A DNA stretch of 64,000 nucleotides, from assembly GCA_013398015.1 (NCBI GenBank), contig VZRR01009899.1:202684-266683 (forward strand), read 5' to 3'. Source of the DNA: Oreocharis arfaki (Eukaryota; Chordata; Aves; Passeriformes; Paramythiidae). The position numbers were made by a program, and so were the translations under genes. Under the pieces are notes generated by a model. It saw only the letters and a program-made list of their open reading frames with translations. It was not told the origin of the DNA and did no database searches. This document shows positions 1 to 11,867 of this stretch, one piece after another (the stretch's first letter is position 1; each line of letters begins with the position of its first letter).

Positions 1-15
1 AAGTACGGCAAAGAC

Positions 16-54
16 TATTAGTAAACAATTATATTTTTGCTGATAATGGAATCA
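16..54. repeat. AT-rich motif, copy A of a two-copy pair
   Basis: Two blocks here recur at 884-925 in the same order and orientation. Block one (16-34) matches 884-902 at 17 of 19 bases. Block two (40-54) matches 911-925 at 14 of 15 bases and carries a GATAATGG core. The spacer is 5 bases here and 8 in the other copy. It may be a remnant of an old duplication or a repeated regulatory module. The left window edge cuts off the context. Confidence 0.6.
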
Positions 55-550
55 AATAAAATGACACTAACACACAACTGAAAGACAAATTTAAATCTGC
101 AACTGCAAAAACAAATCGTTATCAAGCAACAATAATTTCCCGAGACTCCTACAAGAATGACTTTCTGGCACTATCACAATCACAGTTTTTAATTTATGAC
201 AAGGAGGAGACACCTGACAAACATTCAGAAGATGCAAAAATTAGGGAGCTGCGAGTAGGGAAAGCATCAAGGCAGCAGAGGGATCAGACTCCCCTAAAAA
301 TGGGCAGCAGCAGCAGAAGACCTGCCTGGGACACAGCAGAGATGCCATTGTGGTGGTACCAAAGAAAATATTCCTGCAAAACTGCCATGAGGTCTGGCAC
401 CTCCACCTGAAGAGGAGTGGGAAAGGTTAGAGAGGATTCAAAGGAGAGGAGCCATAAAAACCCAAAAGCTTTTGTACCCAGGAGCGAGGGGAAGAGCCTC
501 GACAGCTCGCTGAGAAACAGGAAAGGAGATCACAGTGGCCTGACCATGGA

Positions 551-590
551 AATCTCTAGAGCTAGATATAAATCTCTATCTCTAGATATA
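551..590. repeat. 20-bp tandem duplication
   Basis: Bases 551-570 and 571-590 are adjacent 20-mers matching at 17 of 20 positions. Both begin AATCTCTA and end CTAGATATA. A partial GATAGATG follows. This looks like a small slippage-type duplication in AT-rich DNA. Confidence 0.85.
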
Positions 591-883
591 GATAGATGCA
601 CAATGAGGGCAGTGGCTGGGAGCTGGAGATGCTGCAACGAGGAATACAACCAAAAATAGTTGGTAGGGAAGTTCCCCTGATGCTGAGCTTGCTCAGCACC
701 CGGATTCGCTGCATCCCTAAGTGGTGCTCTAGTTCAAGCAGCTATTAATGCAAGGAAACATTGCCTGCATGACACAGAATTCCAGGCTGGAAGAGCGCTG
801 GTGCCTTCCAATGCCAGGATGATGTGACCCCAGGATTCCTATGCGGGGTCTTACTAAAAGAAACCAGAGGAAGAAGACAGCAT

Positions 884-925
884 TATTAGTAAGCGATTAT
901 ATAAATCTGTCTGATAATGGAACCA
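884..925. repeat. AT-rich motif, copy B of a two-copy pair
   Basis: This is the second copy of the motif pair at 16-54: TATTAGTAAGCGATTATAT, an 8-base spacer, then CTGATAATGGAACCA. The copies are about 870 bp apart. I found no third good copy by eye. Confidence 0.6.
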
Positions 926-2573
926 GCTTTCTTTGTCTGATTAAGATCTGGAACTCTGGCTGTGATTTATCATTTTTATGCTATTCTCTTCCCCCAGGCT
1001 CCAGGTCACAGTGGTGGCACTGCCAAAATTTATAGCTCAGGCTGCTCAGCAGAGATGTAGAGCCTCCCTGACATTTTCTTATTTGGAGCACCTGGCTCTC
1101 CTTGTTTTTGCTCTCCTGACTGCAGTGGTGAGGATTGCTTGCCATTCTCCCACATGAAGGTTTTGTAAATAAGCTGAACAAAAAAAAAAATTAGAATTGT
1201 CAAGGTTTTTATTTACCTATTCATCTGTGATACGGTGTGGACAGGAATCAGCAGCTCTTGTGTGAAACACTCTGCTCTGATTACCAGATTCCTAACCAAA
1301 GATAAAACTCCTCCTGTCCAGCTTATATACATTGATCCTCTCCAGAAACACTTACAGCCAGGCAAGGATTTCATCCTTCCAGCCACAGCCTCATAATTCC
1401 CTGTGAACCACGTAAACTGCATTTAATTTTACCAGTTTTATGGTGAGGGGGTTAAATCTCACCAAGAGTCACAGGCAGGGAACCTGCTCTGGGCATCCCT
1501 CACCTCTCATGAGCAAGACTATGCTGCTGACTCCGCCATACAAACTCGCTCAGTAAGGAATACAGCTGAATTTGGGGTTTATTTTGGGTTAGGAGTGTTT
1601 TGTTGCTGTTACAAATGCATGCTGGTTTTCAATTATTTGCCTTCTTATTTGGGAATGATGTTGGGTCTCTCCTTCCAGCTTATCTCTGTCACCACAAGGG
1701 CTGCAAACTTCTTTCTTCTCTTTTTTTCTTTAAACAGAAGACATCACTGTCACTTACAGTACTGAAGGAAATGGGGCTTTGAGGAAACCCCCAAATATGG
1801 CCAGGCTCATGGTCAAGGTGCTGGTGGAGAAGCTGCTCTCTCCCCAAGGTGCTGGTGTTTGCAGGTTTGCCCTAGCATGGTGCATCACTGAACATTACTC
1901 ATCACCTTCCAGCAAGACAGTCCCCGATGTGATGGAATTCATAACACGAACCAAGAGAAGGAGAGAGAACAGAAGCCTTGTCCTCTCCTCCCAGGCTTGA
2001 GTGGAGGAGTGGAGATGAAGAAACATCCAGGGCAGCCCTCAAGAAGAGACACTGTAATCCCATCGTCACCCAAAAGCTATTTGCCTGATTCCAGGCTAAG
2101 AGGCAGGAAAGACATCTGGCACAGTTTTCTCTAAATCATCAATCCCTGCCTACACCAAAACAGTCCTTCCTCAGAGAAAAAAAAAACATTTTCCCTCTCC
2201 CATCTCACCCAAGAGTGGTCGATCCTTTTTCACTTGGGGGATCAAACTCTGAACTGGCAGGGAACAACTATTGTATTAATGAAAAAGTGAGCTTTTTGCA
2301 GGGTGTAATTGCAGCTACCCAGTGAAATTGTCTGCATCCATAGCTGTAAATGTTTTTGGAAGAGATTTTGGTATAGCACATTCGGTCTGGTTATAAATTC
2401 ATTTTGTAATTCAAGTGTCAGCAGCTGACAGCCCTCACTGGGTGCTGTTGAAAAAACAGTCTTTTAGATATTTCTCATGTCTTCATTTTATCACTTAAAC
2501 AACTTGTTCCTCTGCACCAGGCACACAGGGAAAAGCCATCCTCCGACTTCAGGGAGGATTAGACTCAGCTCTA

Positions 2574-2780
2574 AGGCCTCAGCTTCTCAAAGCACTTAAG
2601 CACCTGCTTAACTTTAAGCACATGCCTAAGTCTATCCATCCTTTTTTTTTTTCCTTCGAGAAAAGTCCTGAAAGTACACAATTAACCATGAACAGGTGCT
2701 TAAGTCCTATTAAAGTCAACAGTGCTTTCAAATGTCAACGGAATTTAAAAACATGCTTAAGTGTATCATTGAATAGGAGT
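2574..2780. repeat. Decayed palindromic MITE-like element
   Basis: The left part reads AGGCCTCAGCTTCTCAAAGC and then alternates GCACTTAAGCAC, GCTTAACTTTAAGCACATGC. After a poly-T interruption (2642-2652), the complementary sense appears as GGTGCTTAAGTCCTATTAAA near 2695 and ACATGCTTAAGTGTATCATT near 2751. The related copy at 50648-50754 has the same AAAGCACTTAARCAC core and clear terminal inverted repeats. I recall such a palindromic family from sauropsid genomes, possibly Chompy-like, but the family name is not secure. Confidence 0.65.
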
Positions 2781-4861
2781 CCTAATGCGGGAAGAAAGAA
2801 CGGGTTTTGTCATCGTCCTGGCAAAAGCCGTAAGAACACACTTGCAATTCAGAGGATTTTCTTTGTCTGTGGCACTCTGCCTACTCCGTTACTAAAGAAT
2901 TTGTAAAGAATGTTCCTGCATTACTCAACCCCTCTCACATTTATTGACCATATTTCCCATATTAATAATCCTCGGTGTAATTATACTCCCCCACCCCCGC
3001 TCCCTGCCACTCCAAAAATCTCAAACATTTGTTTAGTATCACGATGTCCCAGGCTGGAAGGAGGGGACAGGGAAGAACTGGGATTAGAAGGAGGCAAGCA
3101 AGGTATGTTCAGGTCTTGGGTTTGCACCCGAAGACCAGTCTCAGGGAGATTTCGGAAGTGGTGGGCAGATGGTGCATCTGCCCCTAGGTCACAGAGCCGT
3201 CCTTTTCCCTTGTTCCAGCACATGCTGAACTTAGAGAAATCAGTAAACTTTGACTACTGTTGTTTTTATTTGCATCCTTACCATCACCTCTTTGCTCAGA
3301 CTAACACACCTTCTTCATGGAGCTGTCAAACCATTCCTAAACGTGCACACATGGCCCAAGATGTGGCTCCCAGGGTGCTGCACCAGATGAAGCTGTGCTC
3401 CAGCACCATGCCCTGTTCTAAATCAGTCACTCTGGCTTGCAGTCAAGCAGAGTGTTACTTTTAGAAACCGCGCTGCTTCTTTTTGACATGGTTTCACTTT
3501 GGCTCCAGCTCCACAATCAACCAGAGAAACCCTCACTGATGCTGCAGCACTTTGTGTTTGTCTCACAGTAGCCTGATACAAATGCCACTCGTTACAGGAA
3601 ACATTCCCAAAAGACATTTCTTTGGAGAAGACATTGATGATCTTTCCAGTCACATGTGTTGTCCCCTAAGAAGCTACTGAGTGGGTGAGAGGAAGACCTA
3701 TCTTCAGTTCTCTTCAGTACTTACATATGGAGATACGTAAAATACTTGAGAAAATAGTGCTTTTTCTATTGCTGCCAGTAACATGCCATATAAAAAGATA
3801 TTAAAACAAATTCTGACCAACTGGTGGTAGGTACAGTAACAGACTATAATGTACCCATTGTAAAGAATTCCCAGTGGGGGCTGTGGAAATCTTACAATGA
3901 TTGAGTCGCGCTGGGCTGGAGATGCATTGAAAAACTTCCAAATGGTAAAATATTAGAAATTCTATTTTGAAATATTTACCAGTTAAACACTAAAGTACTG
4001 TTACTGGCTGACCTTTTCACAGCAGTTGTTTCTGTTGTACTTTTGTGAAAGCAGCCAAAAGTTTAAGGAAAAAAAAAGAGGGGGAAAAAAAGCTTATTTT
4101 CAGCCTAGCTACCACCCCTGACCTGTGCAATAACATCATAATGGAAGAATAATCATTGTAAACAATGCCCATGGGAGCTTGCTGGCTACAGCAAGGGATG
4201 AGAGCAGCCAACTTCACTGCTTTTCTTTACTACATCATTGCATTTTTGTCTGCGTATGGATAAGAAGAAGGTTCCACTCAATGCCAGTTGATGGAAAGTG
4301 CTAATTGTTGACACATTAGCTAATTGTTATGATTGCTTCTTAACAGTTTGTGTCTAGGAGTCCAGATTTCATCCACCAAAGTGTGAAGATTCTTTATAGC
4401 AACAAGTGCTGTGAAAACATTCACACAATGAGGTCCTAATCTTGTGGATCTCTCAAGCAAGTGACAGCCTGGCAAATGCGCTGTCAAAGTGCAGACACTC
4501 AGGAAAAAAAAAAAATAGGAAGAAAAACTAACTCCCCTCATCCACCCCATATTTCAGACACATGTCATCTGTTGTTATCATTAATGATCTGTTTTTACAA
4601 ATAGAGTACCACTATGGAAAACTGAGAGCAGGCCAATCAAAATAAACCCAGCAAAACCCATAATTGTCTACTGACAATCTGGGCTGCTTGGGATGTAAGA
4701 TAATGTGGGTGTATTTAATGCAGAAACGCGTTGTGTGCCATGCTTTGAGACTGCCCTGTTAACTCCAGACCTTGATACAACACAGGAAGGCTGGGAGCAA
4801 GCTTCTAATGGCAGCTGTGTTCTTCTGAACCCTACCTAAGCTCAGGTGCTAAAAAATACAC
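2781..4861. other. Non-coding stretch, no gene recognised
   Basis: This holds a C-rich patch near 2987-3008 and purine runs near 4063-4090. The longest open frame (2910-3464, 184 codons) has the composition of translated non-coding DNA, with overlapping frames on the other strand and no domain I recognise. The part from 3660 to 4330 is AT-rich and low in CpG. No other structure is seen. Confidence 0.6.
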
Positions 4862-4926
4862 AGTGAGAAATTCTGGCACCGTGAAAGTCCGTGACAAAAC
4901 TCCTGTGATTTAAATGGATTTTCACC
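4862..4926. repeat. Decayed palindromic MITE-like element
   Basis: The order of motifs is TTCTGGCACC, GTGAAAGTCC, GACAAAACTCCTGTGATT and AATGGATTTTCACC. This fits the remembered core of a sauropsid palindromic repeat (motif order CTGG, GAAGTCAATGG, CAAAACTCCCATTGA, AATGGG), with substitutions throughout. It is old and fragmentary. Confidence 0.55.
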
Positions 4927-5839
4927 AATTATGTCGTTTGGGGAAGAAAAAATGTTTCAAAAAACAGAAACAAATGTCTAGTTCTTGTTTGAATGTCTAA
5001 TCCTGAGCAAACATGGCTTTTCTGGCTCAAGCAGTGTTTTCTCCCATTCACACACCGGAGAAGGCAAGAGACCATGTTCCTCCTGTTTATATCAGGGTCT
5101 CGTGGTATATCTCACCCCGTGGTTTTGCTTGGGCTTCTAACACCTGCTGCACCAAAGGCCGCAGGTAAATAGTGAAAAGGCAGCCCTTGTCCATGTCTGG
5201 AGGACTCATGGTTCTTTCTTCTAACAGTTCCTGCTCTGCATTTTGTTGCTGGTTTCCAGTACCTTTTACTCAGACCCCAGCACACTCCCTGTGCTCACCC
5301 TCTGGCCTTATCCATCAGCCTTTCTTACCCAGAAGCTCCTACCAAACTTACTTAAATTACATGCAACAGGAGCAGAAAAATCCCTTCCACCTCACACTTC
5401 ATCAAAACAACTTTTGTAGACACAAGAGGAATTCTTGATATGAAAGTTTCTCTGAACAGGGAAAGAAATAAATCACCTGCTGGGCCCAGGTGCACTCAAA
5501 CTGCAGAGGGAGCAGGAGTACAAACTGAAACCTCAAGATGACACCTCATCTAACCGAAAGACTCTTCAGATGGCACCTTAATATCACATCAGACTGTACA
5601 GAGCAAGTGAACAAAATTCACTCAGCAGGCATCCAAAGAGCTTGAAGTCATAAGGCTCATCTGGGTTTTGTCTCATCTTTGCAGAGTTTCACTATATTCC
5701 AGCATTAAATACCCAACATCCCTGGAAAAGAGAGCATGAAACTCTCTTCTGACTCCCTGAGCCTCTTGAACTTTTGGGCCTGGCAAAGAGAGAGCACGCA
5801 GGGCCACTTGTCTGCTTCCTCCATCCCTGGGGCACGGCA
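4927..5839. other. Non-coding stretch, no gene recognised
   Basis: Ordinary mixed-composition sequence. A short open frame at 5172-5438 has no recognisable protein character. I see no repeats or motifs worth naming. Confidence 0.6.
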
Positions 5840-6130
5840 GCAGGAAGCAAGCTGGGAGCAGATTACGCCTTGGCCCGACTTTTCCCACTGGTTGGCGAGA
5901 GCTGCTGAGTGAGAATGGGGGCAGATGCATATTGCTGATAAAAACCTTCAGCAAATTCCCATCCTCTCCTTGCAAGGAGGGAGGAGGAAGTTGCAGGGCG
6001 ATTGTAACTCCCAGCCGCTCTAAGAGATAGCGGCGAGCCCAAGGGAGAGCCGGGAATACTGAGTTGGGATTGCTGCTGTTTATCAGGTTGCAAAATCCAA
6101 TCCTATATTTAAATGGCATTCTTTTTTTGC
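5840..6130. promoter_or_regulatory. Candidate conserved non-coding element
   Basis: The block is free of repeats and has scattered CpGs in otherwise CpG-poor surroundings. It contains a perfect 6-bp-arm hairpin at 6014-6034 (GCCGCT, 9-base loop, AGCGGC) and ends in an AT-rich tract. A 148-codon frame on the minus strand overlaps it but is not protein-like, and a second minus frame overlaps the first. Function as an enhancer is inference only. Confidence 0.3.
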
Positions 6131-8651
6131 ATCAAATTGCCCAGCATTCCACACTAAAACTAGGTGAGCCTGCTCAGCAAAAGCTATAAACACTGAATAT
6201 TGCAACTCTGCAATTAATTTTATAAAATAAAGTGACCCATTTACTTTGATAATCGGAGAAGCAAGAAGTTTTCAAAGAATTAAATTGTGGAACAGAACCA
6301 AAATTTTTTTAAACTATGAAAATTAACTTGAGCTGAATAATTTTCCCAATTCTAATAAAAAACATAGATGAAGCTTTCCAGGTACTCATTAAAAAACCAT
6401 AGTTCAGCATAAGAATCTTGTGAGTTCTTACTACTTTTCATAATCTTTGTATTGCAGGCAATCTGGAAGATTCTGGATCCCCATAGTGCATTTCCTAAAG
6501 ATGGCTCTCATTTTTAGACACATACGGAGGAGGAAGGGGACGGGAAATAAATTTAAAGATATCAAAACTGAGAAGTGGTGTTGGCTACAGAAAGAGACAA
6601 TTGGGAAATGGCACATTCAAAATGGGCAGGGGTTTCTTTGTGTTACTGAGCAGAAAGACCCACGAGCCACATCCAGACGTGTACATATGCTGCAGAGGTG
6701 GAGAAACCACCCTGATGCTCACATCCAAAAACAAGACTTCCACTTCAATGCAAGGAAGCCACATACCTTTGCAAAATGACTTTTTTGAGAACAAAAATAA
6801 AAGTTAACTTCCTAAAAAGAAGAGAAATAAACCCATCAAGGTTCTAACCGTTTGTAGCTGCTCTTCCACCCCCAGCACACTGCACAGTGAAGCACCTCCC
6901 CGTGGGCTGCAGCGCTCCATCCCGGGGGTGCTGCCATCCCATGCCCAGACGTGGCAGGTCAGTCCAAGGACAACCTGTCAATCTGCAGTTTGGATTTCCT
7001 GAGTTTTGTTAGCTTAGTCATAGCTTTAACATGACTAAAATATAGACTTTTCTATGTTCATCTGGACCATCCTGCGGATGCCAGCCACAGCTCTGGTTCA
7101 AATGCTCAGGAAAACATCACAGTGAGACCTCTCCTCCATGGGACGATTGACTCATGCAACGGCCACGGCACTCTCCGGGTCGGGAACAGCAAACAAGGTG
7201 AATGAGGTAAGGGAGGTCATTCTTCATAGCAGTGCTCTCAGGAGAATGGGAGAATCCAAAAATAAGACATTTGTTGACTGGATGCCCTTGAGCTGGCAAC
7301 CAAGCTGGAGTGGTAACAGAGCCAGCAATGGACGCTGAGCTGGGCTTGCTGCTGCCAAGCAATCCCAGCAACCAGCGAGAGTTAGCAGCAGAGAGACTGT
7401 GTGATTTAATAGATTAATAAATAGGCCAGGAGCCAGTCACTCCCAAGTTATAATCCTGACTATGACATCGGCTGGAGTTGGAACCAGTGGTGTGAAATTT
7501 GCACTTTTAAGCAGGGATGGATGTAGGGATGCATTAACTGGAAGGTGAAGCGGCCACGGCCCTACACCCGCTCTCATTCCCTGCTGCAAGCACCACCACC
7601 AAGCACGGTACACACGACACAGCCCTCAAGCTCCTCACCCACAGCTGGACCTGAGAGCAAGTCTGAATTCCAGGCTTATTCTGCAACCAACCAGTGCATC
7701 CATGATGGGGGAAAGCTTGGCTCTGAGAATTTTAAGTGGCTTAAGCTCTGTTGAGCTTAAGTGATCTATTCCAGTCTTACAGCCTGGCAAGCATGGTTTG
7801 CTACCCTTGCTTCTTTTAAATCCTGCTCTTAAAAGCCTTACTAGTGACATTTACAGGGGCCCTTCCTACAGCCCTGGCCCATGGGACTGGCAGTCCTGGG
7901 TGAAGCTCTTTAGCTGTACAGATCTGGATGTTGCTGTAAGGTGCCAGCTGACAACATTGTTACTCTATAAAAGTTTATACTGGCAGCTTGCTGGAGGTTG
8001 ATGATGTCTGCAAGTCATATTTCTGACAGAACAAAATTTTGTGGACTCTGACATCTCTGAAATAAAGGGCTGTAGGAGCTTTTGTTTTCAATTTCCTGGG
8101 AAAAAAGGGTTCTAAAAATGTTTAAGAGGGGAAAATCCTCTTTTAAAAATCATTTAAAGATAAAATCTGTTGACTTGCATCATGATAATCTCAGTTTTCA
8201 CTTACTGATTTGGTAGGTGCAGAAGTTCTGGCAGAGGTGGGACTTTGAAGGTGACAGTGTCCATTTAACTCAAGTTCAGTACCTCCTCTCTTGCTGTACC
8301 TGCCTGGCTTCTGTGTGTTCAGCAATCACAGTGAGAGCCAATTGATTTTAGTTTATAATGATCCTGCAACCTTGGAGGTGCACTGAAAGGGAAGAAACTC
8401 CAGCACCCTCTGCTGTCTGCACACATCCTACGCCAGGATCCACCACCACCGAGTCTGGACGCTTACAACATCCTCACCAGCTTCACAGAGGCTGCAGAAA
8501 CTGGGCCTTTGGAGAGACTCATATTGGACTCAGTTTAGATGCCAAGTTTGAGGTGAAATGCCGTCCTACGAGCTGTCTGTCAAGCACAAAGGAAATCTGA
8601 ACCATGTGCTCAGAGGTGGGCGCGCTCACAGACACCTACAGCAGACAAATC
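6131..8651. other. Non-coding stretch, no gene recognised
   Basis: AT-rich from 6131 to about 6450, then mixed. Several overlapping short open frames between 6431 and 6807 on both strands are mutual shadows and resemble nothing known. No further structure. Confidence 0.6.
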
Positions 8652-8713
8652 CCACCTTGTGAACGGGAAGAAATGAAAAGCTCCACCTTGTGAACGGGAA
8701 GAAATGGAAAGCT
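8652..8713. repeat. 31-bp tandem duplication, two copies
   Basis: Bases 8652-8682 and 8683-8713 are head-to-tail copies of a 31-mer beginning CCACCTTGTGAACGGGAAG. They differ at one base (A to G near the end: AAATGAAAAGCT versus AAATGGAAAGCT). Near identity implies a recent event, or one kept uniform. Confidence 0.98.
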
Positions 8714-9440
8714 CTGGCACAAGGACACATCACAGCAGATGGTCTTGTCAGATGTTTTGCTCATGTCAAATTTGGTAGAACAAAGTGAGAATTTTTTTTT
8801 TCGGGTTGCAGGGAACAAGTTCTGCTCCCTGGCAGCCAGAGGAAGGTATGAAAATCCAAGGAACAACAAGACCAGCAGGAGCCAGAAGGGCAGGAACTGC
8901 CACGCTGGAGGAGCGCCTATTTGCTATTAAATCTGGACTTCAAAAGGTTTTATCCCATCTAGCTCACTCCATATAGCTTAATTTCAGCAGCTATATTTTT
9001 GTTGTAATAAACCACCTATCTCCTGTCACCAACACCTGAGAAGGAATAAGACCTGCCAAAAAATATGTTTTAGAAAAGCAGCATTCAGTACCTTTAATAT
9101 CTCTAAAAGTTACAGGTAGCTGGCTGACTCTAAAAGTCCACTACAAAAGAGATCCTCATAGAAAACTTGGGTGAATTAATGCCTTTGCCCAGAAGGCAGA
9201 AGGAGCAGATTTCTTTCCAAAATCCATGTTTCTGTCAGGGAGAAGAATCAGTCAGTTACACCTGCAGCAGTTTTCAGTTGTTGGAGAGACACAACTCGTG
9301 CCTCATCCTGCCATTTTTTGTCTTGGAGGTGGGAGTGAGTCATCTCTGATGGGCTTTTTTCTTTAAAACCACACAGATCCCCAAAGGAAACACAGACATT
9401 CTCTTAAGTGTCATCTGTCAGAAAATCAGACCATCCATTG
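8714..9440. other. Non-coding stretch, no gene recognised
   Basis: Contains a T-run near 8792-8801. Short open frames in several registers are not protein-like. Nothing else is supported. Confidence 0.6.
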
Positions 9441-9780
9441 GCACTACGAAAGCACATGTGAAATCAAAGCTGAAGAAAAATTGCTCTTTTAAATGAACTG
9501 AACCAACATCTTTGTTTGGTCCATGCATGCCAGCAGCAATTTAACTCCAGAAAGCAGTCATTTCAGGCAGCTCGAGCTGCCATGATTCACCGTTGTGAAT
9601 GATTTTGCCTTTCATGGCAAACCGGGAAGTGGTGTGAGTGGCTTATTTTCCTGCTCCGATAAGCTCCAGCTCATCATTTTGCACATTTGTCTTTGTTTCT
9701 TATTTGCCTCTGACATAAAAATAATCTGAAGAATCAAAGGAAAAGACCTGAGCAGGAACGATGATCTCAAAACTTATTTA
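9441..9780. promoter_or_regulatory. Candidate conserved non-coding element with palindromes
   Basis: A repeat-free block with a perfect 16-bp palindrome GGCAGCTCGAGCTGCC at 9566-9581. It is followed at once by a 6-bp inverted repeat, ATTCAC-CGTT-GTGAAT, at 9585-9600. The right half is AT-rich with TTTGCATA-like and TTTGTTTC-like words. Compact symmetric sites are typical of protein-binding DNA. The enhancer reading is inference. Confidence 0.35.
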
Positions 9781-11200
9781 GCCGCCTGCATCTGTGTGGG
9801 AGCAGCCGCTCTCACTTCCTTCCAGTCACCTGTCTGCTTTATTTTTCCACATCCAAGGACGTTCCTGCAAGACAGAGCTTTATCTTTCTGACTATTACTC
9901 AAAAATAGCAGAACTGAAATGCCAGATAAAATTGGAAAGCTCTGTTTTGGACCAACTCCCACCTTGCTTTCTGGTTCAAAACAGAAGTGTGAAGTAAAAG
10001 AGACATCACTTTTTCCAGCAAAGTGAACATCAGTGCATCTCAACACTCAGCCAGCACATCTGGGGTTTGACCCATCTCGTTTCTTATGTGACCCCAGCAG
10101 GCTGCCAGTGAAGCTGTCTGTGAGCACCCAGAACCTGGAGAAGAGCTTCATCTTCAGCTGACATTGAACACCACTTCACGTGGGTGATACTTCTGCAAAG
10201 TTCCCAGGCCATTCCCCAAAAGTTTTATTTTCCACAGCCCACACGTCCACAAAGCTCACACGTGGTGACAACCATACATCACCATGAATATGCTCCAAGT
10301 GCTCTCTGTCTTCTACAGACATCAAGAGGTTCTCAGCTCTACCTGAAAGAAAAAATTATCTTCCTGCACGTACCTACACAGCTCCTGTGAGGAGCTGCTT
10401 TCTGAAATGGTTTCCCTTTTGTACCAGCTGCAGAAGGATTTCCTGGAGTAAGCCACTAACCAGGGTTGTGTGAAACCACTCAGCTGGCTCTTTCCAGGAG
10501 GTCCCTCAGGATGGAGGCATGGCTCTATTGCTACAGTTTATTACCAAAGCAAACAGCGAGGGTCACTGAGCCCAAGGCTTGCACTGGTTGGGAAAGGGCC
10601 TGCAACACACCCACAAAGTCTGCTGCTGACCAGTCCTGGGAGATGCAGGGTGTCCTTTCTACACCCCTTGCTCTTCTGAACTCCTCTGCAGACCAGGTGT
10701 TCACATTAGAAAAGGTTAATCCCTTCTTTTACACCCATTTTGTTGGCATTTCCCACCCATACCTGGCCAAAAGAGAGGCATTTCCAAACTGCAAATATCC
10801 CCCTGGGTGCCCCGCTGCCGAGGTCAGCTGGACACTGCAAGGCGAGGATGAAGAACATGCTTGGGGACCTCACAGTATCCCCAAACGGCTGCTGCAGATG
10901 ACATATTTTATACCCTCATTGTGCTGTGTCCCAGGACCAAACATCCTCCTACTTAACCTGAGCCCGGCTGCTGCAGCTTTCAAAGAGGAAAATTACTACA
11001 GCTCAGCCTTTTCCAACTGGAAATGATTATGCTTTTGTTGCTACCGAGGGTGCTCCTTGGCAGGCAGCCCAGGCACCACAGGTAATGGCCGCAACAGGAG
11101 GTGCCGCGGAGACGCTGGCATTTCACGGCAGGGGAGAAAAGGGGGAGAATGCACTATCTGAGAGCCCCACACAAACAGCTCAGGGTAAACCCATTTGTCA
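9781..11200. other. Non-coding stretch, no gene recognised
   Basis: The longest plus-strand open frame in this part (10466-11026, 186 codons) is rejected. It has no domain, signal or low-complexity pattern I recognise, and a second frame is open across part of it. I see no repeats. Confidence 0.55.
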
Positions 11201-11640
11201 GAGTGGCAAGTGACCTTTTCCGTTCACCTGTGATTAAGGAACCAGATTTCTTCATTAAGGCAAATAAACCAAATTAAGACAGCTGGGTGCAGGGGATTCA
11301 AGCAGCTTTTGCCATCCCAATCCTTGAACCCATCTTATTAGAGCAGCCTGGGAAGTGGAAGGAGTAACTCGGGGCAGGTCAGAGCAAAGCAGTGCTAAAT
11401 CTGTGTCTCTCGACCCGTTGTTAATCATCTATTCTCTTTCTATAAATGAATTTGGAATGTGGAGCAAATCATACTAAAAGATTTCTCCTCCTTGCTGAAT
11501 ACTTCAGGAGCTTTAAGGAATTCGGCTCAGGAGCAATGCTTCATTCAGGGCTGTTGATTAGTTCCACCGTGGAGTGCACTAGACAAGACAATAAGTAGAC
11601 GACAGACACAGTGATTCATAGATTACTCTGCTGAGAGTTG
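11201..11640. promoter_or_regulatory. Candidate conserved non-coding element
   Basis: Repeat-free and AT-rich, with GTTAATCAT near 11420, TTGATTAG near 11554 and isolated CpGs (11410-11418, 11521, 11568). It is flanked by more ordinary sequence. Its resemblance to developmental enhancers is by composition only. Confidence 0.3.
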
Positions 11641-11867
11641 CAGGTGTTTCGGGATCGAATGAAAGGAAAGGAGGTTGGGTCAGTTCTCAAACCCCCTTCC
11701 TGTTAAAGGATTAGCATGGGTAACCCAAAGTTATTAAGATCACTCTCATAAACGTAGAAAAGTTGGAGTTTTTCCTCAAAGTTTCCTTCCCCCCCTGCTC
11801 TTCTCCTAGCAGAAACAGAAAATGGAGTTTAGTGTTAGTAGCAGTGCCAAACTGAAAGCAAGAAAAG
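11641..11867. other. Non-coding stretch
   Basis: No gene or repeat recognised. There is a short C-run at 11791-11796. Confidence 0.6.

Larger units (their letters stand above)
1..2573. other. Non-coding stretch, no gene recognised
   Basis: No open frame here has recognisable protein character; all are short and overlap one another in several frames. The stretch holds a pair of related AT-rich motifs near 16-54 and 884-925 and a 20-bp tandem duplication at 551-590, both listed separately. A pyrimidine tract ending in CAG near 1709-1737 resembles a splice acceptor, but no convincing exon follows. The rest shows nothing I can name. Confidence 0.6.

Noticed and set aside
8..23. 16-base word GGCAAAGACTATTAGT shared with about 35185-35200
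   Set aside because: One shared word of this length is expected by chance in an AT-leaning window of this size, and the flanks do not match.
1709..2000. Pyrimidine tract ending in CAG, followed by a 73-codon frame
   Set aside because: Resembles a splice acceptor, but the downstream frame is not in a consistent register and has no recognisable protein.
2910..3464. 184-codon plus-strand open frame
   Set aside because: Composition of translated non-coding DNA and an opposing minus frame.
10466..11026. 186-codon plus-strand open frame
   Set aside because: No known family features; another frame is open across part of it and no splice or promoter context supports it.
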